From Bacteroidales bacterium UBA1714 (lineage in GTDB: Bacteria > Bacteroidota > Bacteroidia > Bacteroidales > Paludibacteraceae): 28,486 nucleotides of DNA. Of the stretch, positions 7,957 to 15,353 are shown in pieces; the stretch's first letter is position 1; every line of letters begins with the position of its first letter. The translations under genes were made by a program, and so were the position numbers. The stretch spans positions 1-28,486 of the forward strand of contig DCIY01000019.1 in assembly GCA_002317295.1 (NCBI GenBank). Direction: 5' to 3'. The notes beneath the pieces are model-generated. The model did no database searches, was not told the DNA's origin, and worked only from the letters and a program-made list of their open reading frames with translations.

Positions 7957-10327
7957 CCAAAATCAGTATTGCCATACACAACTTATCTGTTTTGAGTGCG
8001 CTGGGTTCGAAGTACATGCGCAGTTGATGCTCTCCTTGGGGTATGATAGCGGCACGCAAGGTATAGTTCACACGGTATATGGGCGCTTCTTGCCCATCAA
8101 TGAGCAAATGCCAATCGTGCGGATAATAAATCTCTGAAAAGACTGCCAATCGCTTGGTATCGGTATTCGCTGTATAGGTTAATTGATTGGGTTTATAATC
8201 GGTCAGCGTAATCATCGACTGACCACCACTTATACCAGCCGTTTCCAGGTCTTTGTTCGCAGCAAATGTAATGTCCGTTACGGCTACATGACGCAAATCA
8301 AGCGTATTCAGTGCTGCCGATTCGGCATTAGGTGTATTCACGCAAACGAGCGAATCTACAAACCACGCATTGCCAAAGGCCTGTGAGTTGGGATATACAC
8401 CATCGCGGGTGATGATGTATTTGGTGTTGAGCATATTGAGCACATTCCAGTTATTTTTGGAAATATGGGCATCAATCAGATCTTGATAACGACGAAGCTT
8501 GGCGGCAGAGTAACCACCAATTGATTTGAGGCGATAGGAAGTGCGGGCGTCATTAAAGGTATTGGCGGCCAAATTGAGAACACGGTAGTCAAGGCTCTTA
8601 TCTTGCAATATCTGCTCTTCCCAAGGTTGCATGGCAAAAGTGCGACTATCGTCTTTCTTGCTGACAAAGTTTTGCTTGCCAAAGAAGTGGCGATCAACAG
8701 GAATCATATCCGCCAAAACCAATACGCCTAATGCTGCGGCTAAGATAAGGTTACTATTCTTTGCTTCTTGTTTTTTATTGTAAAACCATACCACCACAGC
8801 TCCCAATAGCACAAACAACAAACTACGCCATGCGGAAGAAGTCATTAAAGCATGACGTTGATCCAAAATTGCGTCATAGATTTGTTGACCTACTTGTCCC
8901 TTCCATTGCGCATCATAGGAAGAGGTAACATCAAACGAACCTCCAAATAAAGCTACAAACAAGCAGATGGCAGCAGTAATCCCGCCTGCTATAAATATAG
9001 GCTTTTGGTAGTCGCGTTTATTGGTCATGATTTCCTTGATACCCAAGAATCCCAATAACGGGATCGTTACTTCCGCTACGACGAGAATGCTCTCTACGGC
9101 GCGGAACTTATTGTACATCGGGAAGTAGTTAAAGAATAACTCTGTAAGTGGCATAAAGTTACGACCCCATGCCAATAGAATAGAGAATAGGGTTGCAATG
9201 AGTAATGCCCATTTGTATGCGCCCGGAACGATGATGAGTCCGAGTACAAAGAGGAAACATACGATAGCACCTACGTACACAGGGCCGCTGGTAAAGGCTT
9301 TTTCTCCCCAGTAGGTTGGAGCCCCTTTGCAGAAACCTTTGGCTTGGTGTGCAGGAACGCCCATCTTTTTGAGGTCTTGCTCGAGTTGACTGTCTTTACC
9401 CAAATCGTAACCGCTGGCTCCGCCCATATAGTTGGGAATAAGCAAGGTCATGGTTTCTGCTTTGCCATAGCTCCATGCAGTCGCATAATCGATGTCAAGG
9501 CCGGCAGGTTTGGCTTCTTCCTCTTGGTTGGTAGTTAACTCAGAATGGCCTCCACGCATGGTTTCTTTGAGATACTCATTATTCATCTGCCACCAACTGA
9601 GTTTGGTGCCAAAAATCAGCAAAGCGCAAATGACTAATACACCTATACCTATACCCAAATCTTTGTATCGTTTCTCGCGAATATGGATATAGAGTTCTGC
9701 AATGGCCATAATGCCCATCAGCATGCACATATAGTAGGTCATTTGCGGGTGCAAGGTGAGACAAATAATGCCGTAGATTGTGAACAAAGGTGCTCCTAAC
9801 CAATATTTCTTTCTAAATATCGCGTAGAATCCACCAATCATAGGAGCTATGAATCCTAATCCCACAGCTTTTGTTATATGTCCCGCAGGAATGATCAACA
9901 AGAAGTAACTGCTTAATCCAATAGCCAATCCGCCTACCAAACTCAGCCATGGATTGACACCAAAGCAAAGCAACATGAGGAAGAATCCAAAGAAGTAGCC
10001 TGCCATAATGCCAATGGTATTATAATCCTCAAAGAATCCAAAATGTAAAACATGTTCCACATGAGCTCGAATAATGCTTGTAGGTAAATTGCCAGTTATT
10101 TGATATGTTGGCATGCCGCCAAACATCGAATTGGTCCACCATGGGCTATATCCCTCCTTATCATAAAATTCTCTAGCCTCTTGTGCGGCACCTTTCCAGT
10201 TGTTGACATCACCGGCTTGGAGCACTTTGCCTTCCAAAACGGGGGAACAGTATATCATGGCGATACCAATAAACACAACTATTGCCACGATGTAGGGCAC
10301 GAACTTTTTCCAATCGATATTTTTCAT
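7871..10327 (-). CDS. YfhO-family multi-pass membrane protein
   Basis: This is an 818-residue integral membrane protein. It starts MKNIDWKKF, followed by a first membrane helix, then many hydrophobic helices with short loops and a large soluble C-terminal segment. The last helix is LAILILAIVLSLSTLLLPLYG. The pattern fits YfhO-like proteins (PF09586), which are GT-C-like. In Bacillus and Listeria, YfhO acts in lipid-linked sugar transfer onto teichoic acid; the role of the Bacteroidota members is not known to me. I chose the ATG at 10327, not the longer frame from 10477, because a promoter at 10354-10385 would start transcription only about 20 nt upstream. The 3' end overlaps the convergent GT2 gene by 86 bp. 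Confidence 0.85.
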   Translation of the reverse strand: MKNIDWKKFVPYIVAIVVFIGIAMIYCSPVLEGKVLQAGDVNNWKGAAQEAREFYDKEGYSPWWTNSMFGGMPTYQITGNLPTSIIRAHVEHVLHFGFFEDYNTIGIMAGYFFGFFLMLLCFGVNPWLSLVGGLAIGLSSYFLLIIPAGHITKAVGLGFIAPMIGGFYAIFRKKYWLGAPLFTIYGIICLTLHPQMTYYMCMLMGIMAIAELYIHIREKRYKDLGIGIGVLVICALLIFGTKLSWWQMNNEYLKETMRGGHSELTTNQEEEAKPAGLDIDYATAWSYGKAETMTLLIPNYMGGASGYDLGKDSQLEQDLKKMGVPAHQAKGFCKGAPTYWGEKAFTSGPVYVGAIVCFLFVLGLIIVPGAYKWALLIATLFSILLAWGRNFMPLTELFFNYFPMYNKFRAVESILVVAEVTIPLLGFLGIKEIMTNKRDYQKPIFIAGGITAAICLFVALFGGSFDVTSSYDAQWKGQVGQQIYDAILDQRHALMTSSAWRSLLFVLLGAVVVWFYNKKQEAKNSNLILAAALGVLVLADMIPVDRHFFGKQNFVSKKDDSRTFAMQPWEEQILQDKSLDYRVLNLAANTFNDARTSYRLKSIGGYSAAKLRRYQDLIDAHISKNNWNVLNMLNTKYIITRDGVYPNSQAFGNAWFVDSLVCVNTPNAESAALNTLDLRHVAVTDITFAANKDLETAGISGGQSMITLTDYKPNQLTYTANTDTKRLAVFSEIYYPHDWHLLIDGQEAPIYRVNYTLRAAIIPQGEHQLRMYFEPSALKTDKLCMAILILAIVLSLSTLLLPLYGKKLICRPSTPDQL

Positions 10328-10353
10328 AATGCTACTATTTTCAAAATCGAGCG

Positions 10354-10385
10354 CAAAGTTACACAAAAATTGTGAGGTATACAAA
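10354..10385 (-). promoter_or_regulatory. Bacteroidota-type promoter for the yfhO-like gene
   Basis: Read on the minus strand, TTTG (10385-10382) is followed after exactly 20 nt by TAACTTTG (10361-10354), a match to the -33/-7 consensus. A short palindrome, CACAA-AAA-TTGTG at 10362-10374, sits between the boxes. The expected transcript would start near 10347, about 20 nt before the ATG at 10327. Confidence 0.65.
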
Positions 10386-10407
10386 TTTTTGCACTTTTTT
10401 TGCTGAA
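10386..10407 (+). repeat. T-rich direct repeat, copy 1
   Basis: TTTTTGCAC, then seven T, then GCTGAA. A second copy with six T is at 10588-10608. The core TTTTTGCACTT also occurs inverted at 10483-10493. This copy abuts the -33 box of the yfhO promoter. Confidence 0.6.
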
Positions 10408-10508
10408 AATTTCGGACGCCGCCTGCTAAGCTACTCTTTTTCCACGCCACGCATTCCCCCGAAATAGTGAGGGGCAAGGAGCAAGTGCAAAAAAAAGCTG
10501 TGCCTTAG
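10408..10508. other. intergenic stretch with no gene
   Basis: Part of the 375-nt gap between the divergent yfhO-like and AbiE genes. It holds a weak CCCC/GGGG inverted pair around 10455-10475 and the inverted copy of the TTTTTGCACTT core at 10483-10493. I see no coding evidence. Confidence 0.4.
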
Positions 10509-10569
10509 TACTGCTGTTGTGTGCAACTTTATATGAGTAAACTCCTAGCAGTTGCGCACGACATCAGTA
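10509..10569. repeat. long imperfect inverted repeat (hairpin)
   Basis: The left arm is TACTGCTGTTGTGTGCAACT (10509-10528) and the right arm is AGTTGCGCACGACATCAGTA (10550-10569). In RNA read on the plus strand, the arms pair over 20 positions with two G-U wobbles and one C/U mismatch. The 21-nt loop contains a small GAGT/ACTC pair. It lies midway between two divergent promoters. It could be a structured RNA, a repressor site or an insertion relic. Confidence 0.6.
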
Positions 10570-10592
10570 GATAGATGAATCTATCTTTTTTT
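10569..10592 (+). terminator. terminator-like AT-rich hairpin and T-tract
   Basis: AGATAGAT-GA-ATCTATCT (10569-10586) is a perfect stem, best drawn as 7 bp with a 4-nt loop. It is followed by a run of seven T (10586-10592). The stem is poor in GC, so it would be a weak terminator. No known plus-strand gene ends here, so it may end a short RNA from the hairpin region or shield the AbiE promoter. Confidence 0.4.
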
Positions 10593-10608
10593 GCACTTTT
10601 TTGCTGAA
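10588..10608 (+). repeat. T-rich direct repeat, copy 2
   Basis: TTTTTGCAC, then six T, then GCTGAA. It is the same as copy 1 at 10386-10407 apart from one T. It lies 3 nt upstream of the -33 box of the AbiE promoter. Confidence 0.6.
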
Positions 10609-10611
10609 TTA

Positions 10612-10643
10612 TTTGCGTATGTCAAAGATTTGTTGTACTTTTG
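10612..10643 (+). promoter_or_regulatory. Bacteroidota-type promoter for the AbiE pair
   Basis: TTTG (10612-10615) and TACTTTTG (10636-10643) are 20 nt apart and match the -33/-7 consensus, with the same spacing as the divergent yfhO promoter. Transcription would begin near 10650. This rules out the in-frame ATGs before that point and supports the ATG at 10703. Confidence 0.65.
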
Positions 10644-10659
10644 TGCGAAATTTCGTACA
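10642..10659. promoter_or_regulatory. operator-like palindrome at the AbiE start site
   Basis: TGTGCGAAATTTCGTACA is an 18-bp palindrome with a single mismatched pair. It overlaps the last two bases of the -7 box and covers the expected transcription start. A repressor bound here would block the promoter. AbiEi antitoxins are known to repress their own operon, so AbiEi is the natural candidate ligand. This is inference from position and symmetry. Confidence 0.5.
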
Positions 10660-10702
10660 GCAAGTATATTTTTTTTATACTTTCTGTTCCAAATTTAACA
10701 AA

Positions 10703-11329
10703 ATGACCGCCGAATTAGAGATATTTCAAAACATCCCCGTAACGTCAGCTGCGATTGCATCTTGTTTTCCTAATATTAAGCAGAGCAAAATTAAGTTGCG
10801 ATTATTAGAACAGGCAGGCGAGATAATTAACCTCAAAAAGGGGTTGTATGTCGTTGCGCCTACTGTGACGAAGAAAGCCTTGTCTACGGAATTAATTGCC
10901 AACCATTTATATGGGCCTTCGTTCTTATCGCAATCTTCAGCGCTACGATATTATGGACTTATTCCAGAACTGGTATATTTAACTCAATCCATGACGATTA
11001 AGCATTCGAGGAATTTTGATACACCAGTTGGAGCTTTTCAATATACAATGATATCTCGCGAATCGTTTGCTATAGGTGTACAAAGTGTACAAGAAGATAC
11101 CTATTCTTTTTTGATTGCCACACCTGAACGAGCGTTATGTGATTTGATTGCTCATACGCCATATGTTTATTTGCGCTCTACTCTCGACGCTGCTACTTAT
11201 TTAGAGGAAGATCTACGGTTGGATATGGATGCATTTTTTGCAATGGATAAGCAAATATTTAGAGACTATATGGTCGTAGGTAAGAAGAATACATCGATAC
11301 ATACTATCCTAAAATTATTAGAATCATGA
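10703..11329 (+). CDS. AbiEi-type antitoxin / transcriptional regulator
   Basis: The protein has 208 residues from the ATG at 10703, chosen because the promoter at 10612-10643 starts transcription after the upstream in-frame ATGs. Residues 1 to about 53 look like the winged-helix domain of AbiEi antitoxins, with a helix-turn-helix (VTSAAIASCFPNIKQSKIK) and the wing INLKKGLYVVAP. The rest matches the AbiEi C-terminal domain, including LSTELIANHLYGPSFLSQSSALRYYGLIPE and TPERALCDLIA. In type IV systems, AbiEi counters the AbiEii nucleotidyltransferase without direct protein contact and represses its own promoter. The gene overlaps the toxin gene by ATGA at 11326-11329, the typical bicistronic layout. 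Confidence 0.85.
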   Translation: MTAELEIFQNIPVTSAAIASCFPNIKQSKIKLRLLEQAGEIINLKKGLYVVAPTVTKKALSTELIANHLYGPSFLSQSSALRYYGLIPELVYLTQSMTIKHSRNFDTPVGAFQYTMISRESFAIGVQSVQEDTYSFLIATPERALCDLIAHTPYVYLRSTLDAATYLEEDLRLDMDAFFAMDKQIFRDYMVVGKKNTSIHTILKLLES

Positions 11330-12150
11330 ATCCTATTTATCAACAAATGCTTTCCAATTACGACCTGACTACTGAGGTTCAAAAGCGTCAGGCACCTTAC
11401 GAGGTGAATCAGCAGCTCATATTAGCTGGCCTCCATCGGGGAGGATTCTTTGATAAAGCTGCCTTTTACGGAGGAACCTGTTTGCGTATCTTTCATGGGT
11501 TGCAACGTTTCTCTGAGGATATGGATTTTTCGCTGATTGAACGAGATGACTCTTTTGATTTTAGTCATTATTTTCAGCCTATTATTGACACTTTTGCATT
11601 AGTGGGACGCGAAGTAACGATTACCAAGAAGGACAAGCGTACATTAGGAAAAGTAGAATCGGCATTTTTGAAGGATAACACGGATGTCTATAATCTCAGT
11701 TTTCAAACCGAGAAGACTGTGAAGGTGAAGATAGAAGTGGATACTAATCCTCCATTAGGGTTTCATACGGAGCAGAAATTACTCCTGATGCCATCATCAT
11801 TTATGACTCGCTGTGTCTGTTTGCCCGATTTGTATGCCGGCAAAATGCATGCATTGGTTTTCCGAGCTTGGAAAACTCGTATTAAAGGACGTGATTGGTA
11901 TGACTTTGAGCACTATGTGCGCTATCAGGTTCCGTTGCATTATGATCATTTGCAGCAGCGTATCTATCAGTTCAATGGTGAACTACTAAGCCGCGCAGAC
12001 TTTGAGGAACGCCTGCGTTCCCGTTTGGGACAGGCAGATATTGAATCTGTAAAGCAAGACGTCCTTCCGTTTGTGTGGAATAAAGAAGAATTGGATATCT
12101 GGTCAAATGACTATTTCCTGCAATTGGCGGATCGAATTGTGTGGGCATAA
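11326..12150 (+). CDS. AbiEii/AbiGii-type nucleotidyltransferase toxin
   Basis: This 274-residue protein carries the AbiEii nucleotidyltransferase motifs. YGGTCLRIFHGLQRFSEDMDFSL gives the G-G-T turn at 49-51 and the D65-x-D67 metal pair. A later acidic strand, KVKIEVDTNPP, and the segment LYAGKMHALVFRAWKTRIKGRDWYDF match the conserved K and RDWYD region of the family. AbiE toxins are DNA-polymerase-beta-like enzymes that stop growth in abortive infection; relatives such as MenT modify tRNA. All visible catalytic residues are present, so the toxin looks active. It is coupled to the antitoxin gene upstream. The next gene, a glycosyltransferase, starts 32 nt downstream and may share the transcript. 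Confidence 0.9.
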   Translation: MNPIYQQMLSNYDLTTEVQKRQAPYEVNQQLILAGLHRGGFFDKAAFYGGTCLRIFHGLQRFSEDMDFSLIERDDSFDFSHYFQPIIDTFALVGREVTITKKDKRTLGKVESAFLKDNTDVYNLSFQTEKTVKVKIEVDTNPPLGFHTEQKLLLMPSSFMTRCVCLPDLYAGKMHALVFRAWKTRIKGRDWYDFEHYVRYQVPLHYDHLQQRIYQFNGELLSRADFEERLRSRLGQADIESVKQDVLPFVWNKEELDIWSNDYFLQLADRIVWA

Positions 12151-12182
12151 AACAAGAATAAACATTTTAACAATCAAATCAT

Positions 12183-13091
12183 ATGAAATTATCTGTTATC
12201 ATTTGTACGTATAATCGGGCGCAGTATATCGGTCCGTTGTTGGAGAGTCTGGTGGCAAACGATTTGCCTAAATCCGAGTATGAGATGATCGTGGTGGATA
12301 ATAACTGTACGGATAATACGTGCGAGGTGTGTCATGCTTTTGCCCAAGCACATGCGGATGTTGCATTGAAGTACTTAGTGGAGAAAGAGCAGGGTATATC
12401 GGCTGCACGCAACAAGGGTATGAGCGAGGCCACAGGAGATGTGTTTGTGTATGTGGACGATGATGCATTGGTGGATACCCATTATCTGAGTGACTATGCA
12501 CTATGGTTTGAGCAACATCCTGAAACGATGGCAGCCGGAGGACCTATTGAACCGCTATATGAGGGATTTGAGGAGCCCGAATGGATGACGCCGATGATCA
12601 GGACCGTGTTGACGGCCTGTATGAATTTTGGTGAATCGATTCGTGAATATCCTTATCGCCATTATCCCGGCGGAGGTAATGCGGCTATTCGTCGTGAGGT
12701 GTTTGAGATGATTGGTAATTTTAACACCTCCCTGGGACGCAAGGGTGATAACCTGATGGGTAGTGAGGAGAAAGATATCTACGAGAAAATGCACACGGCT
12801 CAGATGCAGATTATGTATTTGCCGGAACCGGTGCTGCATCATATCATTCCGGAGTATAAGATGTCCAAGGAGTATTTCAATCGCCTGACGGTGCAAATGG
12901 GACGCAGTGAACATGAGCGTACGAATGCGCGAGGTGATTTTGCCTATACGGTTCGCGTATTCTCTGAGTTATACCGCTGGTTGGAGGCCTTTGGTTCTGT
13001 GATCAAGTATACCTGCATAGGGCATCCGAGCAAAGGATTGAAATTGCTCTCGTTCCGCGCTCATGTATCGCGTGGACTATTCTTCGGATAA
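12183..13091 (+). CDS. glycosyltransferase family 2, paralogue of the 7054 gene
   Basis: This 302-residue GT2 protein starts MKLSVIICTYNR, has VVDNNCTDNT at about 37-46, and carries the metal motif VDDDAL with D92-D94. GSEEKDIYEKM in the second half matches GGEEKDYFNRV of the GT2 at 7054. The C-termini also align (SKGLKLLSFRAHVSRG against SKGDKLISFRTKVTRG), so the two are full-length paralogues. This copy is richer in GC than the first. It lies 32 nt after the AbiEii toxin and has no promoter of its own that I can see. Its last 15 bp overlap the convergent merR-like gene. Confidence 0.9.
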   Translation: MKLSVIICTYNRAQYIGPLLESLVANDLPKSEYEMIVVDNNCTDNTCEVCHAFAQAHADVALKYLVEKEQGISAARNKGMSEATGDVFVYVDDDALVDTHYLSDYALWFEQHPETMAAGGPIEPLYEGFEEPEWMTPMIRTVLTACMNFGESIREYPYRHYPGGGNAAIRREVFEMIGNFNTSLGRKGDNLMGSEEKDIYEKMHTAQMQIMYLPEPVLHHIIPEYKMSKEYFNRLTVQMGRSEHERTNARGDFAYTVRVFSELYRWLEAFGSVIKYTCIGHPSKGLKLLSFRAHVSRGLFFG

Positions 13092-13448
13092 CGGGGTCTC
13101 AGAGTCTTGCGGAGGGTTTTGGTAGAGGTATTTGCGTATCGCTACCAGTTCTTGACGAATCTTGAGTAACAATTCGGTTGCACGCTGACGTTGATCGGTG
13201 TGACGTGTGTCATTTTGCAGTTCATGTTTAATGGCTACGATGCGCGTGATGTGCATCTCGTCACGAATAAAACGGATGCGCTTGATCAGGTTAATATCCT
13301 CCTGTGTATAATAGCGGTTGCCATGACCATCCTTTCGGGGACGAAGGTCCTCGAACTGCGATTCCCAATAGCGCAGCGTCGCTGCCGGCAGTTCCGTCAG
13401 TTGTTCGGTTTCCCGCAGACTGTAATATATTTTGTTACTATTTTCCAA
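13077..13448 (-). CDS. MerR-family transcriptional regulator
   Basis: This is a 123-residue protein. An N-terminal MerR winged helix-turn-helix (IYYSLRETEQLTELPAATLRYWE, then a wing with GNRYYTQEDI) is followed by a helical dimerisation segment. No effector domain or cysteine metal site is present, so it belongs to the short MerR type. The start is TTG at 13448-13446: an in-frame TGA lies two codons upstream, and no ATG occurs before the helix-turn-helix. The start lies 11 nt inside the end of the transglycosylase gene, so translation probably depends on reinitiation. It is the last gene of the long minus-strand run. Its target is unknown. Confidence 0.85.
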   Translation of the reverse strand: MENSNKIYYSLRETEQLTELPAATLRYWESQFEDLRPRKDGHGNRYYTQEDINLIKRIRFIRDEMHITRIVAIKHELQNDTRHTDQRQRATELLLKIRQELVAIRKYLYQNPPQDSETPLSEE

Positions 13449-14691
13449 TTTTCAATGTTTTACCGGCTCTTATATTATCGGAAGTCAATCCGTTCCAGGC
13501 TTTGAGTTGTTTGACGGAGCAGTGGAATTTTTTGGCAATACCACTGAGAGTGTCTCCATTCTTGATTTTATAATACGTGACGCCATTGACCGAGTACCCG
13601 CCATTGAGGCTGGTTTTTTGCATCAGGTCAATTTCTGCACGCCGATTGTTGATCAGTTCATCTGCCCGATAGGCCACGATCGAATCGTGCTGATCGATAA
13701 ACCATCCTGCTCGCTCGATGGGCAAACACAATGCATAAGGCTTGCCTCCGGGCACAATATCGCGAGCATATTGTGGATTGAGATGACGCAGTTCCTCGAT
13801 GGGTAAATCGAGCACTTTGGCCACTTGTTCCAGATGCAGGCGTTCACAGGTCATGATTGTGTCCGTCGCCATAGTATGCTCCGCATCTGCGGGACATACG
13901 CCATGATCTTCGGCATAGTTCATCGCATAACTGGCAGCTATAAATATAGGCAGATAGGAGCGAGTCTCTTTGGGCAAATAGGGATAGATAGACCAGAAAT
14001 CGCGTTTTCCACTGCGGTGAATGGCCTTGTTGACATTCCCCGGTCCACAATTGTATGCGGCAATAGCCAGATTCCAATCATGGAATAAGGCGTATAAGGA
14101 TTTGAGAAACGCACATGCAGCCTGTGTGGAACGCACAGGATCCATGCGTTCGTCAACCAGTGAGTTGACTTCCAACCCATAGAGTTTGCCTGTGGAAGGC
14201 ATAAATTGCCATAAACCGGCTGCTCCCATGTGGGAATGTGCCATGGGATTGAGTGCAGACTCGATGACGGCCAGGTATTTTAATTCATAGGGTAGTCCTT
14301 CTTTGCCCAATATATCTTCAAACATGGGGAAGTAGTATTGCGACTTGCGGCGCAAACCTGCAAGGCGTTTGCTGCTCTTGAGGTAGCGTACAATAAAACT
14401 GCGGACCACCTGGTTGTAGGGCACTTCAATCACAAAAGGTAACGCTTGTAAACGTGCTTTGTATACCGAATCGGGTAATTCCACGATGATGGAATCGGAA
14501 GTACAGTTGAGGGTGTCCAACCACGCCAAAGCTTCATCAAAAAACAGGTTAGCTACGGAGTCTACGGTTAGGGAATCGAAGGACAAGACAGCCACTTCGG
14601 TGCTATCGGTAGACAGAGAATCTGTCCATGCTGTTTGGGCAAAGGCTGTAGTGCCAAAAATCAAAAAGAGAGATAATACAATATGTTTCAT
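13438..14691 (-). CDS. LysM-containing lytic transglycosylase, MltD-like
   Basis: This 417-residue exported protein has a signal peptide ending near AFAQ (residue 19). The SLT catalytic domain holds the conserved glutamate E144 in LAVIESALNP, then the GAAGLWQFMPSTGKLYGL and AYNCGPGNVNKAI motifs. One LysM repeat closes the protein (YYKIKNGDTLSGIAKKFHCSVKQLKAWNGL). MltD-type enzymes cleave peptidoglycan glycan chains to 1,6-anhydro products in the periplasm. The start ATG shares its A with the TAA of the DUF5683 gene (TAATG). The ParA-ParB-DUF5683-transglycosylase order is a familiar one in Bacteroidota. Confidence 0.93.
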   Translation of the reverse strand: MKHIVLSLFLIFGTTAFAQTAWTDSLSTDSTEVAVLSFDSLTVDSVANLFFDEALAWLDTLNCTSDSIIVELPDSVYKARLQALPFVIEVPYNQVVRSFIVRYLKSSKRLAGLRRKSQYYFPMFEDILGKEGLPYELKYLAVIESALNPMAHSHMGAAGLWQFMPSTGKLYGLEVNSLVDERMDPVRSTQAACAFLKSLYALFHDWNLAIAAYNCGPGNVNKAIHRSGKRDFWSIYPYLPKETRSYLPIFIAASYAMNYAEDHGVCPADAEHTMATDTIMTCERLHLEQVAKVLDLPIEELRHLNPQYARDIVPGGKPYALCLPIERAGWFIDQHDSIVAYRADELINNRRAEIDLMQKTSLNGGYSVNGVTYYKIKNGDTLSGIAKKFHCSVKQLKAWNGLTSDNIRAGKTLKIGK

Positions 14692-15353
14692 TAAAAATGG
14701 ACTGCTAATTTAACCTCTGTACTTCGATAGTACAAAGGATCGTTATAAATAGTCGGCTCGACATTCATGGTTAAGTCGGGTGAGACATCAAAATCAAATA
14801 ATTGGGCATCGACATAGGCGTCGATAAGGGAAAGGACATAGACTGCCAACGTGGCTACGATGGAGATATCCCGATAGCGGCGGTAGAGAGCCTGTTTGTT
14901 ATTGAGCGTACTGGTGTATGAGGCTCGACCGCCCATCATTTCGATGGTATATCCTTTGGGTAAAATGGCATTGTACGAACGGGTGGGGTCGTCACTGAGG
15001 ACCTCATCGCTGACAATATCTATATAGGCTTGTTTGTACTCGGTATACATCGTACTGTTCCATGAGATGGCATATACACAACCCATAAATCCGCCATAAA
15101 CTATAGGCAGTTTCCAGTAACTTTGGTTATATATCTGTCCCAATCCCGGTACAATTGCTCCCAGCCATACGGCTCTCAGGGGGATGGGGCGCCAACCATT
15201 AATGGTACCGTCCTTATCCAACTGCAGGGTCTCGCTCAGGACCACAGAGTCAGCAGACACCACTCTTGCGGTATCAAGTTCAGCCTCTACTTGCGCCATC
15301 ATAGCGCAGGGTAGGGCGAGCATACAAACCCATATGAGTATCAGTCGTTTCAA
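14691..15353 (-). CDS. DUF5683-family envelope protein
   Basis: This 220-residue protein has an N-terminal signal peptide (MKRLILIWVCMLALPCAMMAQ). The DUF5683 signature follows, with RPIPLRAVWLGAIVPGLGQIYNQSYWKLPIVYGGFMG around residues 55-90 and a second hydrophobic helix (ISIVATLAVYVLSLIDAYVDA) near 165-185. Its function is unknown. The hydrophobic helices suggest a membrane-anchored protein. It overlaps parB by 4 nt at its start and the transglycosylase gene by one base at its end, so the three are tightly coupled. Confidence 0.85.
   Translation of the reverse strand: MKRLILIWVCMLALPCAMMAQVEAELDTARVVSADSVVLSETLQLDKDGTINGWRPIPLRAVWLGAIVPGLGQIYNQSYWKLPIVYGGFMGCVYAISWNSTMYTEYKQAYIDIVSDEVLSDDPTRSYNAILPKGYTIEMMGGRASYTSTLNNKQALYRRYRDISIVATLAVYVLSLIDAYVDAQLFDFDVSPDLTMNVEPTIYNDPLYYRSTEVKLAVHF

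Noticed and set aside
10328..10477. Upstream extension of the yfhO-like gene to 10477
   Set aside because: The extra 50 residues are not membrane-like, the region contains a good minus-strand promoter at 10354-10385, and MKNIDWKKF followed by a membrane helix is a natural start.
10601..10702. N-terminal extension of AbiEi to 10601
   Set aside because: It would cover the -33/-7 boxes and the predicted transcription start. The added residues do not resemble AbiEi.
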